NCBI RefSeq assembly: GCF_002572525.1
Contig: NZ_PDBS01000001.1
Span: 744,001 to 808,000 of the forward strand
DNA length: 64,000 nucleotides
Direction: 5' to 3'
DNA from: Natrinema sp. CBA1119
Lineage (GTDB): Archaea; Halobacteriota; Halobacteria; Halobacteriales; Natrialbaceae
A model generated the notes under the pieces. It worked only from the letters and a program-made list of their open reading frames with translations. It searched no databases and was not told the origin of the DNA. This document shows, in pieces, positions 17,385 through 27,554 of the stretch (position 1 is its first letter; each line of letters opens with the position of its first letter). The position numbers and the translations under genes are program-made.

Positions 17385-17708
17385 AACATACCAATGTATG
17401 CCGTTGCCGGCGATAAGCGTACTGCTCCCGGAACCGACTACAAGCGCCTGTACAGTCTCGAACGACCGATAGTACGGAACGAAAATAGTTGTGATGGCCC
17501 GACGACTCGAGCCCTCGTCACCGATCGCGAGGTGGCCGAACCGGGGCTTGTGGCGATCGATCTGGAGAACGCGTCGCGACGCCGAAAGCGAACCACGCGA
17601 TCGGACGGGGTCCGCTCACGCGGAACCTGCACCGGCAAATTTGGCCGCCCGTGGCCGATACGGCCGAAATGGATTCGTTAAAGTGTGTCACGTCCCACCT
17701 GTCAACCG
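17385..17708. other. Intergenic, no feature seen
   Basis: This 324-base gap lies between the divergent acetamidase gene and the small zinc-finger gene and must hold both promoters. I see no gene, repeat or strong hairpin in it. Confidence 0.5.
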
Positions 17709-17879
17709 ATGACTGACTCGACGGACGAGGACACACCCGAATGTCGACACTGCGGCGATTCCGTTGGATCGTCCGCCGAACAGCGCGTGATAACGACGGT
17801 CGAAGACGGGACGACCGTCTACAAACACTTCTGCAGCGACGACTGCCGGGATATCTGGGAGGCGTCGTCCGGCGCCTGA
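17709..17879 (+). CDS. Small Cys4 zinc-finger protein
   Basis: A 56-residue protein with CRHCG near residue 12 and FCSDDC near residue 41, a treble-clef or TRASH-like arrangement of two Cys pairs. The ATG at 17709 (MTDSTDEDTPECRHCG) gives an acidic N-terminus. Such tiny zinc proteins are numerous in haloarchaea and usually of unknown function. A decayed relative may lie at 19201-19330. Confidence 0.7.
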   Translation: MTDSTDEDTPECRHCGDSVGSSAEQRVITTVEDGTTVYKHFCSDDCRDIWEASSGA

Positions 17880-18095
17880 TCCTCGGACGCCGATTCCGAG
17901 TCCCGTCACCGTCACACGTCCCCTCGAGCGTCGTGTCGCGAACAGGGCTTTACCGCTGGGACGTGATCAGCTATCCGCCTCGTGTGCGACTATCGATGAG
18001 CCCCGAGACGATCAGCCAGCGCTCGTCGTCGCAGTCGCGGAGAACGAGAGAGAAATTCGGGACACCGGCGGACGACCGGCGGTATCCCCGCTCAG

Positions 18096-19046
18096 CTACT
18101 GATCCTTCGCGACCACGCTACCGATCCCGTCGACCGGCCTGTCGGGTGTGAACTCCTTGATCTCCTCGGGGAGACCGAGCTGGTAGTCGGTGCCGTTCTC
18201 CCGGACCGACGTTCGGCCGCGGTGGACCGAGACGTCGCCGTTCAGGTGAAGCTGGACGGCCTCGAGCAGGGCGTCGGCCTCGAGGGGCTGGCCGCGGCGT
18301 TTCATCTCCTCGAGGTCGGCGTCGTCGGGGACGTCGAACGCGCGCTGGGTGATGATCGGCCCCTGATCGAGGTCGGTCGTCACGTAGTGACCGGTGACGC
18401 CCGCGACCCGGACGCCCTCCTCGACGGCCTGCCGGTAGGCTTCCGCGCCGGGGAACGCCGGCAGTAGCGAGGGGTGGACGTTGATGATTCGATCCTCGTA
18501 GCGGAAGACGACGTTCGGGCTGAGAATCCGCATGTATCGCGCGAGCACGATCAGGTCGACATCGTACTCCGCGAGGAGTTCGAGCAACTGGTCTTCGTTT
18601 TGCTGGCCGCCCTCGTCGCCGATGTCGTGGAACGGCACGTCGTAGTGCTCGGCCAGCGGCTGGAGGTCGTCGTGGTTGCCGATGACGACGCCGATGTCCG
18701 CGCCGAGTTCGTCGTTGGCCCACGCCTCGAACAGCGCCTCGAGGCAGTGGCTCTCCTTCGTGACGAGGACGGCGATCTGCTGGTTCTCGCGGTCGGCGGG
18801 GAATCGGACCTGCACGTCGAGTCCGAGGTCGTCGCCGAGGTCGCGGAGGTCGTCCCGAAGCGTGTCCTCCGTACAGACCATGTCAGCGGTGTCGACGGCG
18901 AGATACATCCGGAAGACGTCGTCGCGAACCGCCTGATCGAGGTCCTCGATGTTGATCCCGCGCTCGAACAGGAGGCTGGTCACCCGGGCAATGAGCCCGG
19001 TGTCGTCGTCTCCGATTACCGTGATTTCAGTCACGTCGGTCGTCAC
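18096..19046 (-). CDS. purU: Formyltetrahydrofolate deformylase-like PurU
   Basis: A protein of about 316 residues with an N-terminal ACT domain (EITVIGDDDTGLIARVTSLL) and a formyltransferase-fold hydrolase domain. The catalytic block INVHPSLLPAFPG and GVTGHYVTTDLDQGPI carry the His and Asp residues of the GART/PurU family. PurU releases formate from 10-formyl-THF; in haloarchaea that lack a clear PurN it may instead serve as the GAR transformylase, an inference. I start at the GTG at 19046 (VTTDVTEITVIG); a GTG at 19055 adds three residues. A C-terminal extension of about 50 residues follows the core. Confidence 0.87.
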   Translation of the reverse strand: MTTDVTEITVIGDDDTGLIARVTSLLFERGINIEDLDQAVRDDVFRMYLAVDTADMVCTEDTLRDDLRDLGDDLGLDVQVRFPADRENQQIAVLVTKESHCLEALFEAWANDELGADIGVVIGNHDDLQPLAEHYDVPFHDIGDEGGQQNEDQLLELLAEYDVDLIVLARYMRILSPNVVFRYEDRIINVHPSLLPAFPGAEAYRQAVEEGVRVAGVTGHYVTTDLDQGPIITQRAFDVPDDADLEEMKRRGQPLEADALLEAVQLHLNGDVSVHRGRTSVRENGTDYQLGLPEEIKEFTPDRPVDGIGSVVAKDQ

Positions 19047-19200
19047 CGCTGCCACCTCCGCTCGAGCGAGTGTCGCGTCATCACGACGAAACTCAGTCCA
19101 CGAGCGGCTAAAAGTCCTGCTTTCCGTGGAGGTCCGTGAGAATCGCCCGCGAGGCGTGCTTCGGACGGCACAATCGTCCCTGTAATGATGCGGAGAGTCC

Positions 19201-19330
19201 GTGACGCTGACGGGGTTCGATTGCGGACAGTGCGGTAGCGAGGTGTCGACAACGGGCCCCGAGCACCGTGTCGTCAGCGTGTCGACAATCGATTCCGACC
19301 GCTCGAGCGGTGAAACGGTCGTCAGACACG
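19201..19330 (+). pseudogene. Possible remnant of a small zinc-finger gene
   Basis: The frame from the GTG at 19201 reads FDCGQCGSEV, then EHRVVSVSTID, then SGETVVRH. It aligns by eye with the intact protein at 17709 (ECRHCGDSV, EQRVITTVEDG, TTVYKHFC). The second Cys pair is missing, and the frame then runs into unrelated sequence. It could be a decayed paralog; chance similarity cannot be excluded. The remainder of the 19056-19593 gap shows nothing else. Confidence 0.35.
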
Positions 19331-19593
19331 GATCAGCGGCCGGTCATCGAGCGGCCGGTCATCGCACCGGTTCACCCCGGACGACTCGCCACGGGAGGCA
19401 CGGTTCTCGGTTACGACATCGCGTTCGTCAGACGTATGACGGACGGTCGCTATCAGTCCCTCGCCCGTCTCCTGAATTCGTTTATTTTGTCGTACAACGC
19501 GCTGTAACATGTCTGACAGGGTTTTATGCCGGTTACTGTGGAACGATTTTCCAGTCACTCTTAGTGACAGTCGCCAGCCGAAGGGTGAACACA

Positions 19594-19908
19594 ATGACGG
19601 TAACACCACACGACCACGGCCGATCACGTATCGATCGCGACCGGGAGACGGCGTTCGTCTCACACGACTGGACGGGAACGGACTCGCTTACCAACACGAT
19701 CGTCTCAACAGTCGCGGAGCTTTCGGAAATCGACCCGACGGAGGTCGAACGGCTCTACGACCGGATCAACCCGGAAAGTCTCGAGACGCTCTTCCAGCCG
19801 ACGAACGGAACCGCGGGCCGCAACACCGGACAGGTATCGTTCCAGCTGGACGCGTACACGGTCACCGTTCACGCGACGGGAGACATCGTCGTCGCGCGAG
19901 TAACGTAG
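19594..19908 (+). CDS. HalOD1 output domain protein
   Basis: A 104-residue haloarchaeal HalOD1-type domain. The marks are SLTNTIVSTVAELSEIDPTEVERLYDRINPESLETLF and the downstream beta-strand QVSFQLDAYTVTVHATGDIVV (read here as separate blocks). HalOD1 domains occur alone or behind receiver domains and are thought to be signalling outputs. The ATG at 19594 is chosen because upstream sequence has no homologous character. A second HalOD1 protein is at 27555-27878. Partner and signal are unknown. Confidence 0.75.
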   Translation: MTVTPHDHGRSRIDRDRETAFVSHDWTGTDSLTNTIVSTVAELSEIDPTEVERLYDRINPESLETLFQPTNGTAGRNTGQVSFQLDAYTVTVHATGDIVVARVT

Positions 19909-20065
19909 CGCGGCCGTCGGGCGACTCCCATCGGCCGCCGTGCGACTGCCGACCGGAAACCGGCGACGCCACCCGTTCGCCGTCAGCGGCTCATCGGTAT
20001 CCACGAACGTGTATTGCGGTGCCAAGGCGAAAGCGTTTTTGAGCACGGTTACGGGGTATCAGATA

Positions 20066-20317
20066 ATGACCGCCTACACCGCGACGGTGACGGTTCGACT
20101 CAAACGGGGCGTTCTCGATCCCGAGGCCGAGACCACGAAGCAAGCCCTCGAGCGGCTGGGCTTCGAACTCGAGGAGCTGCGGGCGGCCGACCGGTTCGAG
20201 GTCGACCTCGAGGCCGACTCGGCGGACGGCGCGCGCGAGCGAGCGGACGAGATGGCCGAACGGCTGCTTGCGAACCCGACGATCCACGATTACGACGTGG
20301 AGGTCGACGAGCGGTAG
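20066..20317 (+). CDS. purS: FGAM synthase subunit PurS
   Basis: An 83-residue small subunit of the PurLQS formylglycinamidine ribonucleotide synthase complex, which channels ammonia from PurQ to PurL. The N-terminus MTAYTATVTVRLKRGVLDPE and the middle QALERLGFELEELR are characteristic. Its TAG is directly followed by the purQ ATG (20318), so the pair is translationally coupled. PurL is not in the window. Confidence 0.9.
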   Translation: MTAYTATVTVRLKRGVLDPEAETTKQALERLGFELEELRAADRFEVDLEADSADGARERADEMAERLLANPTIHDYDVEVDER

Positions 20318-20998
20318 ATGACCGTCACAATACTTCGGTTCGGCGGCTCGAACTGCGACCGCGACGCCGAACGCGCCCTCGCACACCTCGAGATCGACGC
20401 CGAGATCGTCTGGCACGAGGACGGTCTCCCTGCGGACACAACCGGGATCGTCCTTCCGGGCGGGTTCTCCTACGGCGACTACCTCCGTGCGGGGGCGATG
20501 GCGGCCCGCTCGCCGATTATGGCCGAGGTCCGCGAGGCCGCAGCCGAGGGTGTTCCCGTGCTCGGCGTCTGTAACGGCGCACAGATCGGCTGCGAGTCCG
20601 GCCTGACCGAGGGAGCGTTCACGACCAATGAGAGCGCTCGCTTCCAGTGCGAACACGTCTCCCTGCGCGTCGAACGCAACGACACGCCCTGGACCGCCGC
20701 CTACGACGAGGGCGAGGTCATCGAAGTTCCCATCGCCCACGGTGAGGGGCGCTACGAAATCGACGACGATCGGCTAGCCGAACTCGAGGACGAGGGACGA
20801 ATCCTCTTTCGGTACTGCGACGAAAACGGTGAAACGGGCTCCGACGTGAACCCGAACGGGTCCAAACACAACGTCGCCGGCATCCTCGGCGAGCGCAAGT
20901 CCGTCGCAGTGTTGATGCCCCACCCCGAGCGCGCGACTCTTCCCGACATCGGTCCGACCGACGGACAGGGAGTCCTCCGGGGTTTTGAATCTCCATAA
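20318..20998 (+). CDS. purQ: FGAM synthase glutaminase subunit PurQ
   Basis: A 226-residue class I glutamine amidotransferase supplying ammonia for purine ring closure. The oxyanion region VLPGGFSYGDYLRAGA is at about 46-60, the nucleophile C85 is in GVCNGAQIG, and the catalytic His is in MPHPERA near 200. Directly adjacent to purS. Length and motifs are normal, so it should be active. Confidence 0.93.
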   Translation: MTVTILRFGGSNCDRDAERALAHLEIDAEIVWHEDGLPADTTGIVLPGGFSYGDYLRAGAMAARSPIMAEVREAAAEGVPVLGVCNGAQIGCESGLTEGAFTTNESARFQCEHVSLRVERNDTPWTAAYDEGEVIEVPIAHGEGRYEIDDDRLAELEDEGRILFRYCDENGETGSDVNPNGSKHNVAGILGERKSVAVLMPHPERATLPDIGPTDGQGVLRGFESP

Positions 20999-21128
20999 CA
21001 CGGTAGAGAACCACTGAGGAGCCTATTTTCGATATACACACCGTAGGTAGCGAACGACGACTCAGAATCTGAGTCGAGTCGAACAGTAATAGTGTCGGCG
21101 TTCGTTAGAGTCGACTGGAATACAGGGA

Positions 21129-24100
21129 ATGGGACGGGATAGCCGACCGAGCGCCCGCATTATCGGCGCTACTGCCGATGCGGGAGCCACCGTCGAACGC
21201 GCCCTCGAGGAGCGCGGCGTCGCGACCGAAACAGTTCGGTCGACCGATGCGTGTCTGGCGCGCCTCGAGCGCGTCGACTGCGTCGTGATCGCCGGATCGG
21301 CCCGCGACGCTGACCCCGTCGAGTGCTGTCGGGCGGTCCGAGAGCGATCCGACGTTCCGATCGTCGTGTTTCCCGCCGACGGCAGCGAAGCGCTCGCGGG
21401 CGCGGTCGTCGCCGCGGGGGCCGACGGCTACGTTCCTCGCGATCAGGGCGTCGAAACGCTCGTGACGCGGCTGGAAGCGGTACTCGACGACCGGTTATCC
21501 GGGACGCGATCGACAATCGACGCGGTTGATACCACCATGCCGGAGCTGGCGGAGGACCCCTCGAGCCGCCTCGAACTACTCGTCGAGCAGTCGCCGCTTG
21601 CGATCATCGAGTGGAACCTCGCGTTCGAAGTCCGCAACTGGAACCCCGCGGCGACCGAACTGTTCGGCTACACCGCCGACGAGGCCAGGGGTAAATCGGC
21701 AATGGAGTTGCTCGTTCGAGACGACGAACGTCGAGAGGTACTCGAGTACTGGGACGCCCTCACCGGCGGCGACACCGACGGACTGCCGTCCCGACAGGTG
21801 AATCGCAACGTCGACAGGGACGGGACGCCGATAACCTGCGAGTGGGTCAACACGCCGCTCGTCGAGGACGGGGAAATCGTCGGCGTCCTCTCGTTCGGAC
21901 AGGACGTCACCGCGGAGCGCAAGCGCGCGAACGCGCTCGAGGCGCTCCAGGAGACCACTCACGAGCTGCTGCGAGCGGAATCGACCGACGAAATCGCCGA
22001 CATCGTGATGACGGCGACCGAGGACGTGATCGATCGGTCCCTGGCCGCGATCAGGTTCTACGACGAGGAGACGGAGACGCTCGAACTCGCCGGGACGACG
22101 GCGGCGCTCGACGAGTCCACCGACGACATCTCGACGATCGGTCCGGAGTACACCACCCTCTGGAACGCCTACACCGATGGCGAGCCGGCTGTCGTCGACA
22201 CCGTCTCGACGGGCCGTATCCCGTACGACATCGAGGCCAGCGTCGGAAACGCGGTCATCCAGCCGCTCGGCGAGCACGGGCTATTGACGGTCGCGTCCTC
22301 GGGCGGCGACGAACTCGACGACGCCGAGAGACACCTCATCCGCGTCCTCGCCACGACCGCCGAAGCGGCGCTCGACCGGGCGGCTCGCGAGCGCGAACTC
22401 GAGCGGACGAAGACCGTCGTCGAGACGGTCGGTGACTGCGTCTACCAGCTCGATACCGAGGGGTATCTGGTCACCGTCAACGAGACGATGATGGGCGCGA
22501 CCGGTTACGACCGCGACGAACTGATCGGCGAGCACGTCTCGAAAATCCTCACGGACGCCAGCATCGAGCGCGGCAGACGACACGCTCGGGCGCTCCTGTC
22601 CGACGATTCCCGACGCGTCGCGACCTACGAGGTCACGCTGACTGGTCCCGACGACGAGCGGATCCCGAGCGAGGTCAACATGGCGCTGTTGCGCTCCGAC
22701 GGCGAGGTCGGGGGGACGGTCGGGATCGCACGCGATATCAGCGACCGCAAACGCATGGAACGGAAGCTCGTCGATCGCAAGTCGAAGATCGAAGGGCTCC
22801 ACGACGTTGCTTCCCGGCTCGACAGCTGCGAGAGCCACGCGGAGATCTACGACCTGACTGTCGAAGCGGCCGAAGACGTCCTCGACTTCGACGCCTGCTG
22901 GGTCGCGCTGTCTCAAGGGGAATCACTCGTTCCAAAGGCAGTTTCGTCGACCCTCGAGATCGATCTCGACGCGCGGATACCGCTCGACGATACCGTCGCC
23001 GGGAGGACCTACCGCACACAGCGACCCGCACGGATCGATGAGATCGACGCGGCCGACTCGATTCCGAACGCGGATGACTGCCAGTCGGTCCTGTGCGTTC
23101 CAATCACCGAGCGGGGCGTATTTCTGGCCGCCTCGACGGAGCCGGACTCGTTCACGCCGGCCGACGAAGAACTGGCGGAGCTGTTGCTCTCGCACGTCAC
23201 CGACTCGCTCGATCGGATCGCGTTCGAAGAGCGTCTCCGAACGGAGCGCGACCGGTTCGCGGCGCTGTTCGAGAACGTCCCCGACGCCGTCGTCAGCGTT
23301 ACGCAACTCGAGGACGGCCCCGTGGTCGAGGAAGTCAACCCGGCGTTCGAGCGAATCTTCGGCTATGAGGAGGATGAACTCGTCGGTAGCCCGCTCGATC
23401 AGTACGTCGTTCCAACCGAGAGAACGGCCGACGCCGACACGCTCAATCGCCGCGGAAGTCGAGGCGAGATCGGCGACGCCGAGGTCAAACGGCGAACCGC
23501 GAACGGACTGCGCGACTTCAGGCTTCGCGTCGTTCCGATGGAGATGGACGGATCGTCGGATCGCGCCTTCGGGCTCTATACCGATATTACCGCCCAGAAG
23601 CAGCGCCAAAAGCGCCTCGAGATCCTCAATCGCGTTCTCCGCCACGACCTGCGCAACGGGATGAACATTATCAACGGCTGCGCCGAGATGCTCACCGACA
23701 GCATCGACGGCGCGGACCACGAGTACGTCGAGACCATCCGAAATCGTGCGAGCGAACTCACCGGCCTCGCGGAGAAGACTCGCGCCGTCGAGCGGGTGCT
23801 CGACCGCGAGGAGACCCCGGCCGGACCGATCGATCTCTCCGCGGCCGTCGAACGAGCAGCCGACCGCCTCGAGCGCGCCCACGAGGTGGACATCGACTGC
23901 TCGCTGCCGGACCGAACGTTCGCCCGGGCCGACGAGTACCTCCAGACGGCCGTCTTCCAGATCCTGGAAAACGCCGTCGAGCACAGCGATCGGGCGCGAC
24001 CGGCGATCGACGTAACGCTCCGGGATCGACCGGACGACGAGACCGTGACCGTGTCGATCGCAGACGACGGTCCCGGCATGCCAAGCGAGGAGCGAGAACT

Positions 24101-24305
24101 GCTCGAGGGCGACCGGGAGATCACGCAGCTTCGCCACGGGAGCGGCCTCGGGCTCTGGCTGGTCAACTGGATCGTCAGACAGGCCGGCGGGCGGCTCTCC
24201 TTTGCGGACAACGACCCTCGCGGCACCGTCGTCACGCTCGAGGTGCCCCGCGCCGACACGGAATCGGTTCGGGCGTTAGTGGACGAACCGGCGACCGGCG
24301 ATTAG
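21129..24305 (+). CDS. Multi-PAS/GAF sensor histidine kinase
   Basis: A 1058-residue cytosolic sensor kinase with no TM segments. Order: a receiver-like domain (1-130), PAS (about 145-265), GAF (270-410), PAS (425-545), GAF (560-705), PAS (715-835), HisKA with phospho-acceptor H839 in RHDLRNG, and HATPase_c with QILENAVEHS, DDGPGMP and GSGLGLWLVNW. The receiver-like domain lacks the phospho-Asp (DCVVIAGS where VVxD is expected), so it is probably a sensory or structural relic. No response regulator is adjacent. The signal is unknown; GAF and PAS pockets suggest redox, light or small molecules. Confidence 0.88.
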   Translation: MGRDSRPSARIIGATADAGATVERALEERGVATETVRSTDACLARLERVDCVVIAGSARDADPVECCRAVRERSDVPIVVFPADGSEALAGAVVAAGADGYVPRDQGVETLVTRLEAVLDDRLSGTRSTIDAVDTTMPELAEDPSSRLELLVEQSPLAIIEWNLAFEVRNWNPAATELFGYTADEARGKSAMELLVRDDERREVLEYWDALTGGDTDGLPSRQVNRNVDRDGTPITCEWVNTPLVEDGEIVGVLSFGQDVTAERKRANALEALQETTHELLRAESTDEIADIVMTATEDVIDRSLAAIRFYDEETETLELAGTTAALDESTDDISTIGPEYTTLWNAYTDGEPAVVDTVSTGRIPYDIEASVGNAVIQPLGEHGLLTVASSGGDELDDAERHLIRVLATTAEAALDRAARERELERTKTVVETVGDCVYQLDTEGYLVTVNETMMGATGYDRDELIGEHVSKILTDASIERGRRHARALLSDDSRRVATYEVTLTGPDDERIPSEVNMALLRSDGEVGGTVGIARDISDRKRMERKLVDRKSKIEGLHDVASRLDSCESHAEIYDLTVEAAEDVLDFDACWVALSQGESLVPKAVSSTLEIDLDARIPLDDTVAGRTYRTQRPARIDEIDAADSIPNADDCQSVLCVPITERGVFLAASTEPDSFTPADEELAELLLSHVTDSLDRIAFEERLRTERDRFAALFENVPDAVVSVTQLEDGPVVEEVNPAFERIFGYEEDELVGSPLDQYVVPTERTADADTLNRRGSRGEIGDAEVKRRTANGLRDFRLRVVPMEMDGSSDRAFGLYTDITAQKQRQKRLEILNRVLRHDLRNGMNIINGCAEMLTDSIDGADHEYVETIRNRASELTGLAEKTRAVERVLDREETPAGPIDLSAAVERAADRLERAHEVDIDCSLPDRTFARADEYLQTAVFQILENAVEHSDRARPAIDVTLRDRPDDETVTVSIADDGPGMPSEERELLEGDREITQLRHGSGLGLWLVNWIVRQAGGRLSFADNDPRGTVVTLEVPRADTESVRALVDEPATGD

Positions 24306-24308
24306 GGC

Positions 24309-24473
24309 TCAGCGGCCCCACTCGTAGAACCACCAGCTGACACCGAGTAGCATGAGCCCCGCACCCAGCGCGGAGGTCGCGGGCTCGGGAAAGACGAACA
24401 GGAGGAATCCGACGAGGATCAACAGCGTGGGCTCGATCTCGTTCCAGTAGTCCGAGAACGACGGAAGTGCCAT
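24309..24473 (-). CDS. Small membrane protein
   Basis: A 54-residue protein starting at 24473 (MALPSFSDYWNEIEPTLL). Two short hydrophobic segments (about 14-29 and 31-48) are joined by PEPATSALG, and the end is WWFYEWGR. It is convergent with the kinase gene, whose stop is only 3 bases away. Conserved-looking but of unknown function. Confidence 0.6.
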   Translation of the reverse strand: MALPSFSDYWNEIEPTLLILVGFLLFVFPEPATSALGAGLMLLGVSWWFYEWGR

Positions 24474-24560
24474 ACGCAACGGTACCGGGACGGGAGTGAA
24501 ATAAGTGCACCCGGCTTCCACAACCTGAAGCCATCAGGTCGGCAACTGTCGGTGTTTTCG

Positions 24561-25661
24561 CTATCGAGTCAGCGGCTGATTGAAGCTCCGCTCGCGCTCG
24601 ATGACGGTCTCCCACGTCAGTTCGCACTCACAGGAGACCTGCTCGAACACCGACGGATCCTGCCGCAGGTCGAAGTCCTTGATCGCCTTCTGGACGCGGT
24701 CGTCGCACTCCGTGCAGTTGTGCGGGCCGCGATCGGAGCCGTGGCCGACCGGATCCGAGACGACGATGGCGTCGACGGCCGCCGTCTCCTCGAGCACGTG
24801 TGCCACCGACCAGAGCCACGGCGGGCGGTACCCATCGTTGAAATAGAGGTCGTCGACCATCGTGTAGCGCTGGACGTTACACGGGTTCATCGAGACGGTG
24901 TGGCAGCCGTCGACATCGGCACAGCGCTCGACCGACGAGATCATATCCGCGACGGCTTCGGACTCGGTGAGGAAGGGCGGCTTCATCAGCAGGTAGGCCT
25001 TGATCCCGGCCGCCGTGTCGCCGACAGCGTTCTCATCTGCAACGGCGGCTTCCGCACAGGCGTCCTCGAAGTCCGCGAAGTCGAAGTACTTGTTCACGCA
25101 GTCGTGTCGCACGCGGTCGGTGGCCGTCTCGAGGCCGATCGCGATATCCGTGTGGATGCCGTGTTGCGTGAAGTCGCCGATCTTCTCGCGGTCGACGAAG
25201 TCGGGCAGGGACTCGAGGACGATGCGTTCCCGGTCGGCGAAGGTGTCGGCGATCGCCCGTCGGCTCTCCGCGCCGACCTCGCGCTCGTCGAGGAAGGATC
25301 CGGAGGTGTAGATTTTGATGAGATCGGCCGTCTCGTCGGCGTTGTCTTCCTCGTGTTCCAGACAGATATCGATCTGGTCCATCAGGGCCTCGTGGCTCAC
25401 GGAGCCGCCGTCGACGCTCTCGGCGACGTAGCCACACATCGTACAGCCGCCGGCGCGGGCCCACCGGCAGCCGCCGGTGTTGAGAATGATCGTTAGACTC
25501 GTCTTGACGCCGTCGGGAGTGTTGTCCTCGTCGAGCCAGACGCGCGTGGGCTCGTGGGGATCGTAGCTGGCCTCCTTGCGAGAGCGGATCTCCCGCATCG
25601 CCTGATTGTGGGCGTCCATGCCCTTGCCCTGCTCGTAGACGTCGGGCGTGGGTTTACTCAT
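24561..25661 (-). CDS. Archaeosine synthase radical SAM subunit RaSEA
   Basis: A 366-residue radical SAM protein. The cluster Cys residues are in GGCRWARAGGCTMCGY (about residues 64-79), preceded by TSLTIILNTGG. RaSEA acts with ArcS: ArcS adds lysine to preQ0 at tRNA G15, and RaSEA cleaves the lysine adduct to leave archaeosine. It is divergent from tgtA (25845), with arcS 5 kb further on, which supports the assignment. Further blocks are GLETATDRVRHDCVNKYF and SMNPCNVQRYT. Cytosolic, acting on tRNA. Confidence 0.88.
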   Translation of the reverse strand: MSKPTPDVYEQGKGMDAHNQAMREIRSRKEASYDPHEPTRVWLDEDNTPDGVKTSLTIILNTGGCRWARAGGCTMCGYVAESVDGGSVSHEALMDQIDICLEHEEDNADETADLIKIYTSGSFLDEREVGAESRRAIADTFADRERIVLESLPDFVDREKIGDFTQHGIHTDIAIGLETATDRVRHDCVNKYFDFADFEDACAEAAVADENAVGDTAAGIKAYLLMKPPFLTESEAVADMISSVERCADVDGCHTVSMNPCNVQRYTMVDDLYFNDGYRPPWLWSVAHVLEETAAVDAIVVSDPVGHGSDRGPHNCTECDDRVQKAIKDFDLRQDPSVFEQVSCECELTWETVIERERSFNQPLTR

Positions 25662-25844
25662 TAGGGGACGAAAGCGGCCCGCAGCGTAAAGCGCCTTCGT
25701 CTCCCCTCCTCACTGATCACGGGATCGCTCTCGGCTCTCTTCGTCTCGGAAGCCTCGCGCAAACGGTCCGAAACGAGTCGCGCCGCTCCGGTCAGTCAGG
25801 CAAAAACCGTCACGACTTACGTCCGACGGTCCAACCCGCAGATA

Positions 25845-27329
25845 ATGCGCGAGTCTTTCGAAGTCCGGGACACCGACGCTGGCGGTCGCATCGGGGAACT
25901 CACCGTCCCCCGTGCCGACGTCACCGTCGAGACCCCGGCGCTGCTGCCGGTGATTAATCCGAATCTGGATACGATCAGCCCTCGCCGGCTCGCCACGGAG
26001 TTCGGCGCGGAGATCCTGATCACGAACTCCTACATCATCCACGGCGACGATACCCTTCACGAACGCGCCCTCGAGGAGGGTCTGCACGCCCTCCTGGATT
26101 TCCCGGGTGCGATCATGACCGACTCCGGCTCCTTTCAGCTGTCGGAATACGGCTCCATCGACGTGACGACCGAGGAGATCCTCGCCTTCCAGCACGAGAT
26201 CGGCTCCGATATCGCCACGCCGGTCGACATTCCGACCCCACCGGACGTCTCCCACGAACGAGCTGAAACCGACCTCGAGACCACGCAGAAGCGACTCGAG
26301 ATCGCCGAGGCCGCCGACACCGGCGAGATGCTCATCAGCGCGCCGGTGCAGGGGTCGACCTATCCGGACCTCCGCGAGCGCGCCGGTCGACACGCCGACG
26401 GGACCGATCTCGACGTCTTTCCGGTCGGCGCGGTCGTCCCGCTGCTGAACGACTACCGGTACGACGACATGATCGACGTCGTCGCCGCCGCCAAGCGCGG
26501 GCTCGGTGCCGACGCGCCGGTCCACCTCTTCGGTGCCGGCCACCCCATGATGTTCGCGCTCGCCGTCGCCGCGGGCTGTGACCTGTTCGACTCGGCGGCC
26601 TACGCGCTCTACGCCCGCGACGACCGCTATCTGACGGTGCGGGGAACCCGCCAGCTCGCGGATCTCGAGTATCTCCCCTGTTCGTGTGCCGTCTGTACCG
26701 CTCACTCGCCCGACGAACTCCGCGCGCTGCCCGACGACGAACGCGAGTCGGAACTGGCCGCCCACAACCTCCACGTCACCTTCGCCGAAATCCGCCGGAT
26801 CAAGGAGGCGATCCGCGCCGGCAACCTGCTCGAACTCGTCGAGCAGCGCGCCCGCGCCCACCCGACGATGCTCGACGGCTACCGCACGCTACTCGACCAC
26901 GCCGCCCAACTCGAGCGCTCGGATCCCGTCTCGAAGGGCTCGTTTTTCTACACCTCCCACGAGAGCGCGCGCCGCCCGGAAGTCGTCCGCCACCACGAGC
27001 GCCTCGAGCGGCTGTCCGTCCCCGACTCCCTGCTACTCACGGAGGGAGATTCCCCGCGAAGCGACGAGTTCGACGATTCCTGGCGCGTCGAGCCGCCGTT
27101 CGGACCGTTCCCCCGGGCGCTCTCGAGGAGCTATCCCCTCACCGCGGAAGTCCCCGAGCGGACCGATCGGGCGGCGCTCGAGGCCGCGGCCGACGGCGTC
27201 GCTCGGCTCGTCGAGGTGAATCCGGACGCTGCGCTCACGCTCGCACATCGGGGATGGCCCGCGGGCGTCCTCGAGCGCGTTCCGGACTCCGTCGACCTAG
27301 TCGATCTCCGGAGTACCGACGGCCGGTGA
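25845..27329 (+). CDS. tgtA: tRNA-guanine(15) transglycosylase TgtA
   Basis: A 494-residue archaeal TGT exchanging G15 of tRNA for preQ0, the first committed step to archaeosine. The catalytic TIM barrel shows [14 protein letters not shown] (general acid/base Asp), [18 protein letters not shown] and [17 protein letters not shown]. The zinc site is CSCAVC followed by HN about 70 residues later. The C-terminal 120 residues after the barrel are shorter than in forms with a full PUA domain; that domain is carried by ArcS here. Divergent from RaSEA. Confidence 0.93.
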   Translation: MRESFEVRDTDAGGRIGELTVPRADVTVETPALLPVINPNLDTISPRRLATEFGAEILITNSYIIHGDDTLHERALEEGLHALLDFPGAIMTDSGSFQLSEYGSIDVTTEEILAFQHEIGSDIATPVDIPTPPDVSHERAETDLETTQKRLEIAEAADTGEMLISAPVQGSTYPDLRERAGRHADGTDLDVFPVGAVVPLLNDYRYDDMIDVVAAAKRGLGADAPVHLFGAGHPMMFALAVAAGCDLFDSAAYALYARDDRYLTVRGTRQLADLEYLPCSCAVCTAHSPDELRALPDDERESELAAHNLHVTFAEIRRIKEAIRAGNLLELVEQRARAHPTMLDGYRTLLDHAAQLERSDPVSKGSFFYTSHESARRPEVVRHHERLERLSVPDSLLLTEGDSPRSDEFDDSWRVEPPFGPFPRALSRSYPLTAEVPERTDRAALEAAADGVARLVEVNPDAALTLAHRGWPAGVLERVPDSVDLVDLRSTDGR

Positions 27330-27554
27330 CGACGACGGCCGGTGGCGACGGGTTCCCACTGCCAAACTTCCGTCGGTACGGTGACGGATACAGCGTCAGT
27401 CGTCGTTCGGTCGATCGGCATCGCTCGAAGCGAGCTGAGCGCAGCGCTCGGATCGAATCACGCGGCGGAAAAACCCATTCCAGTCGGGCGGATTCCGGTG
27501 CAAAATGAAAATCGTCGTCCGTCAGTCTGACGCGGGGATGACCGACAACTCGAG

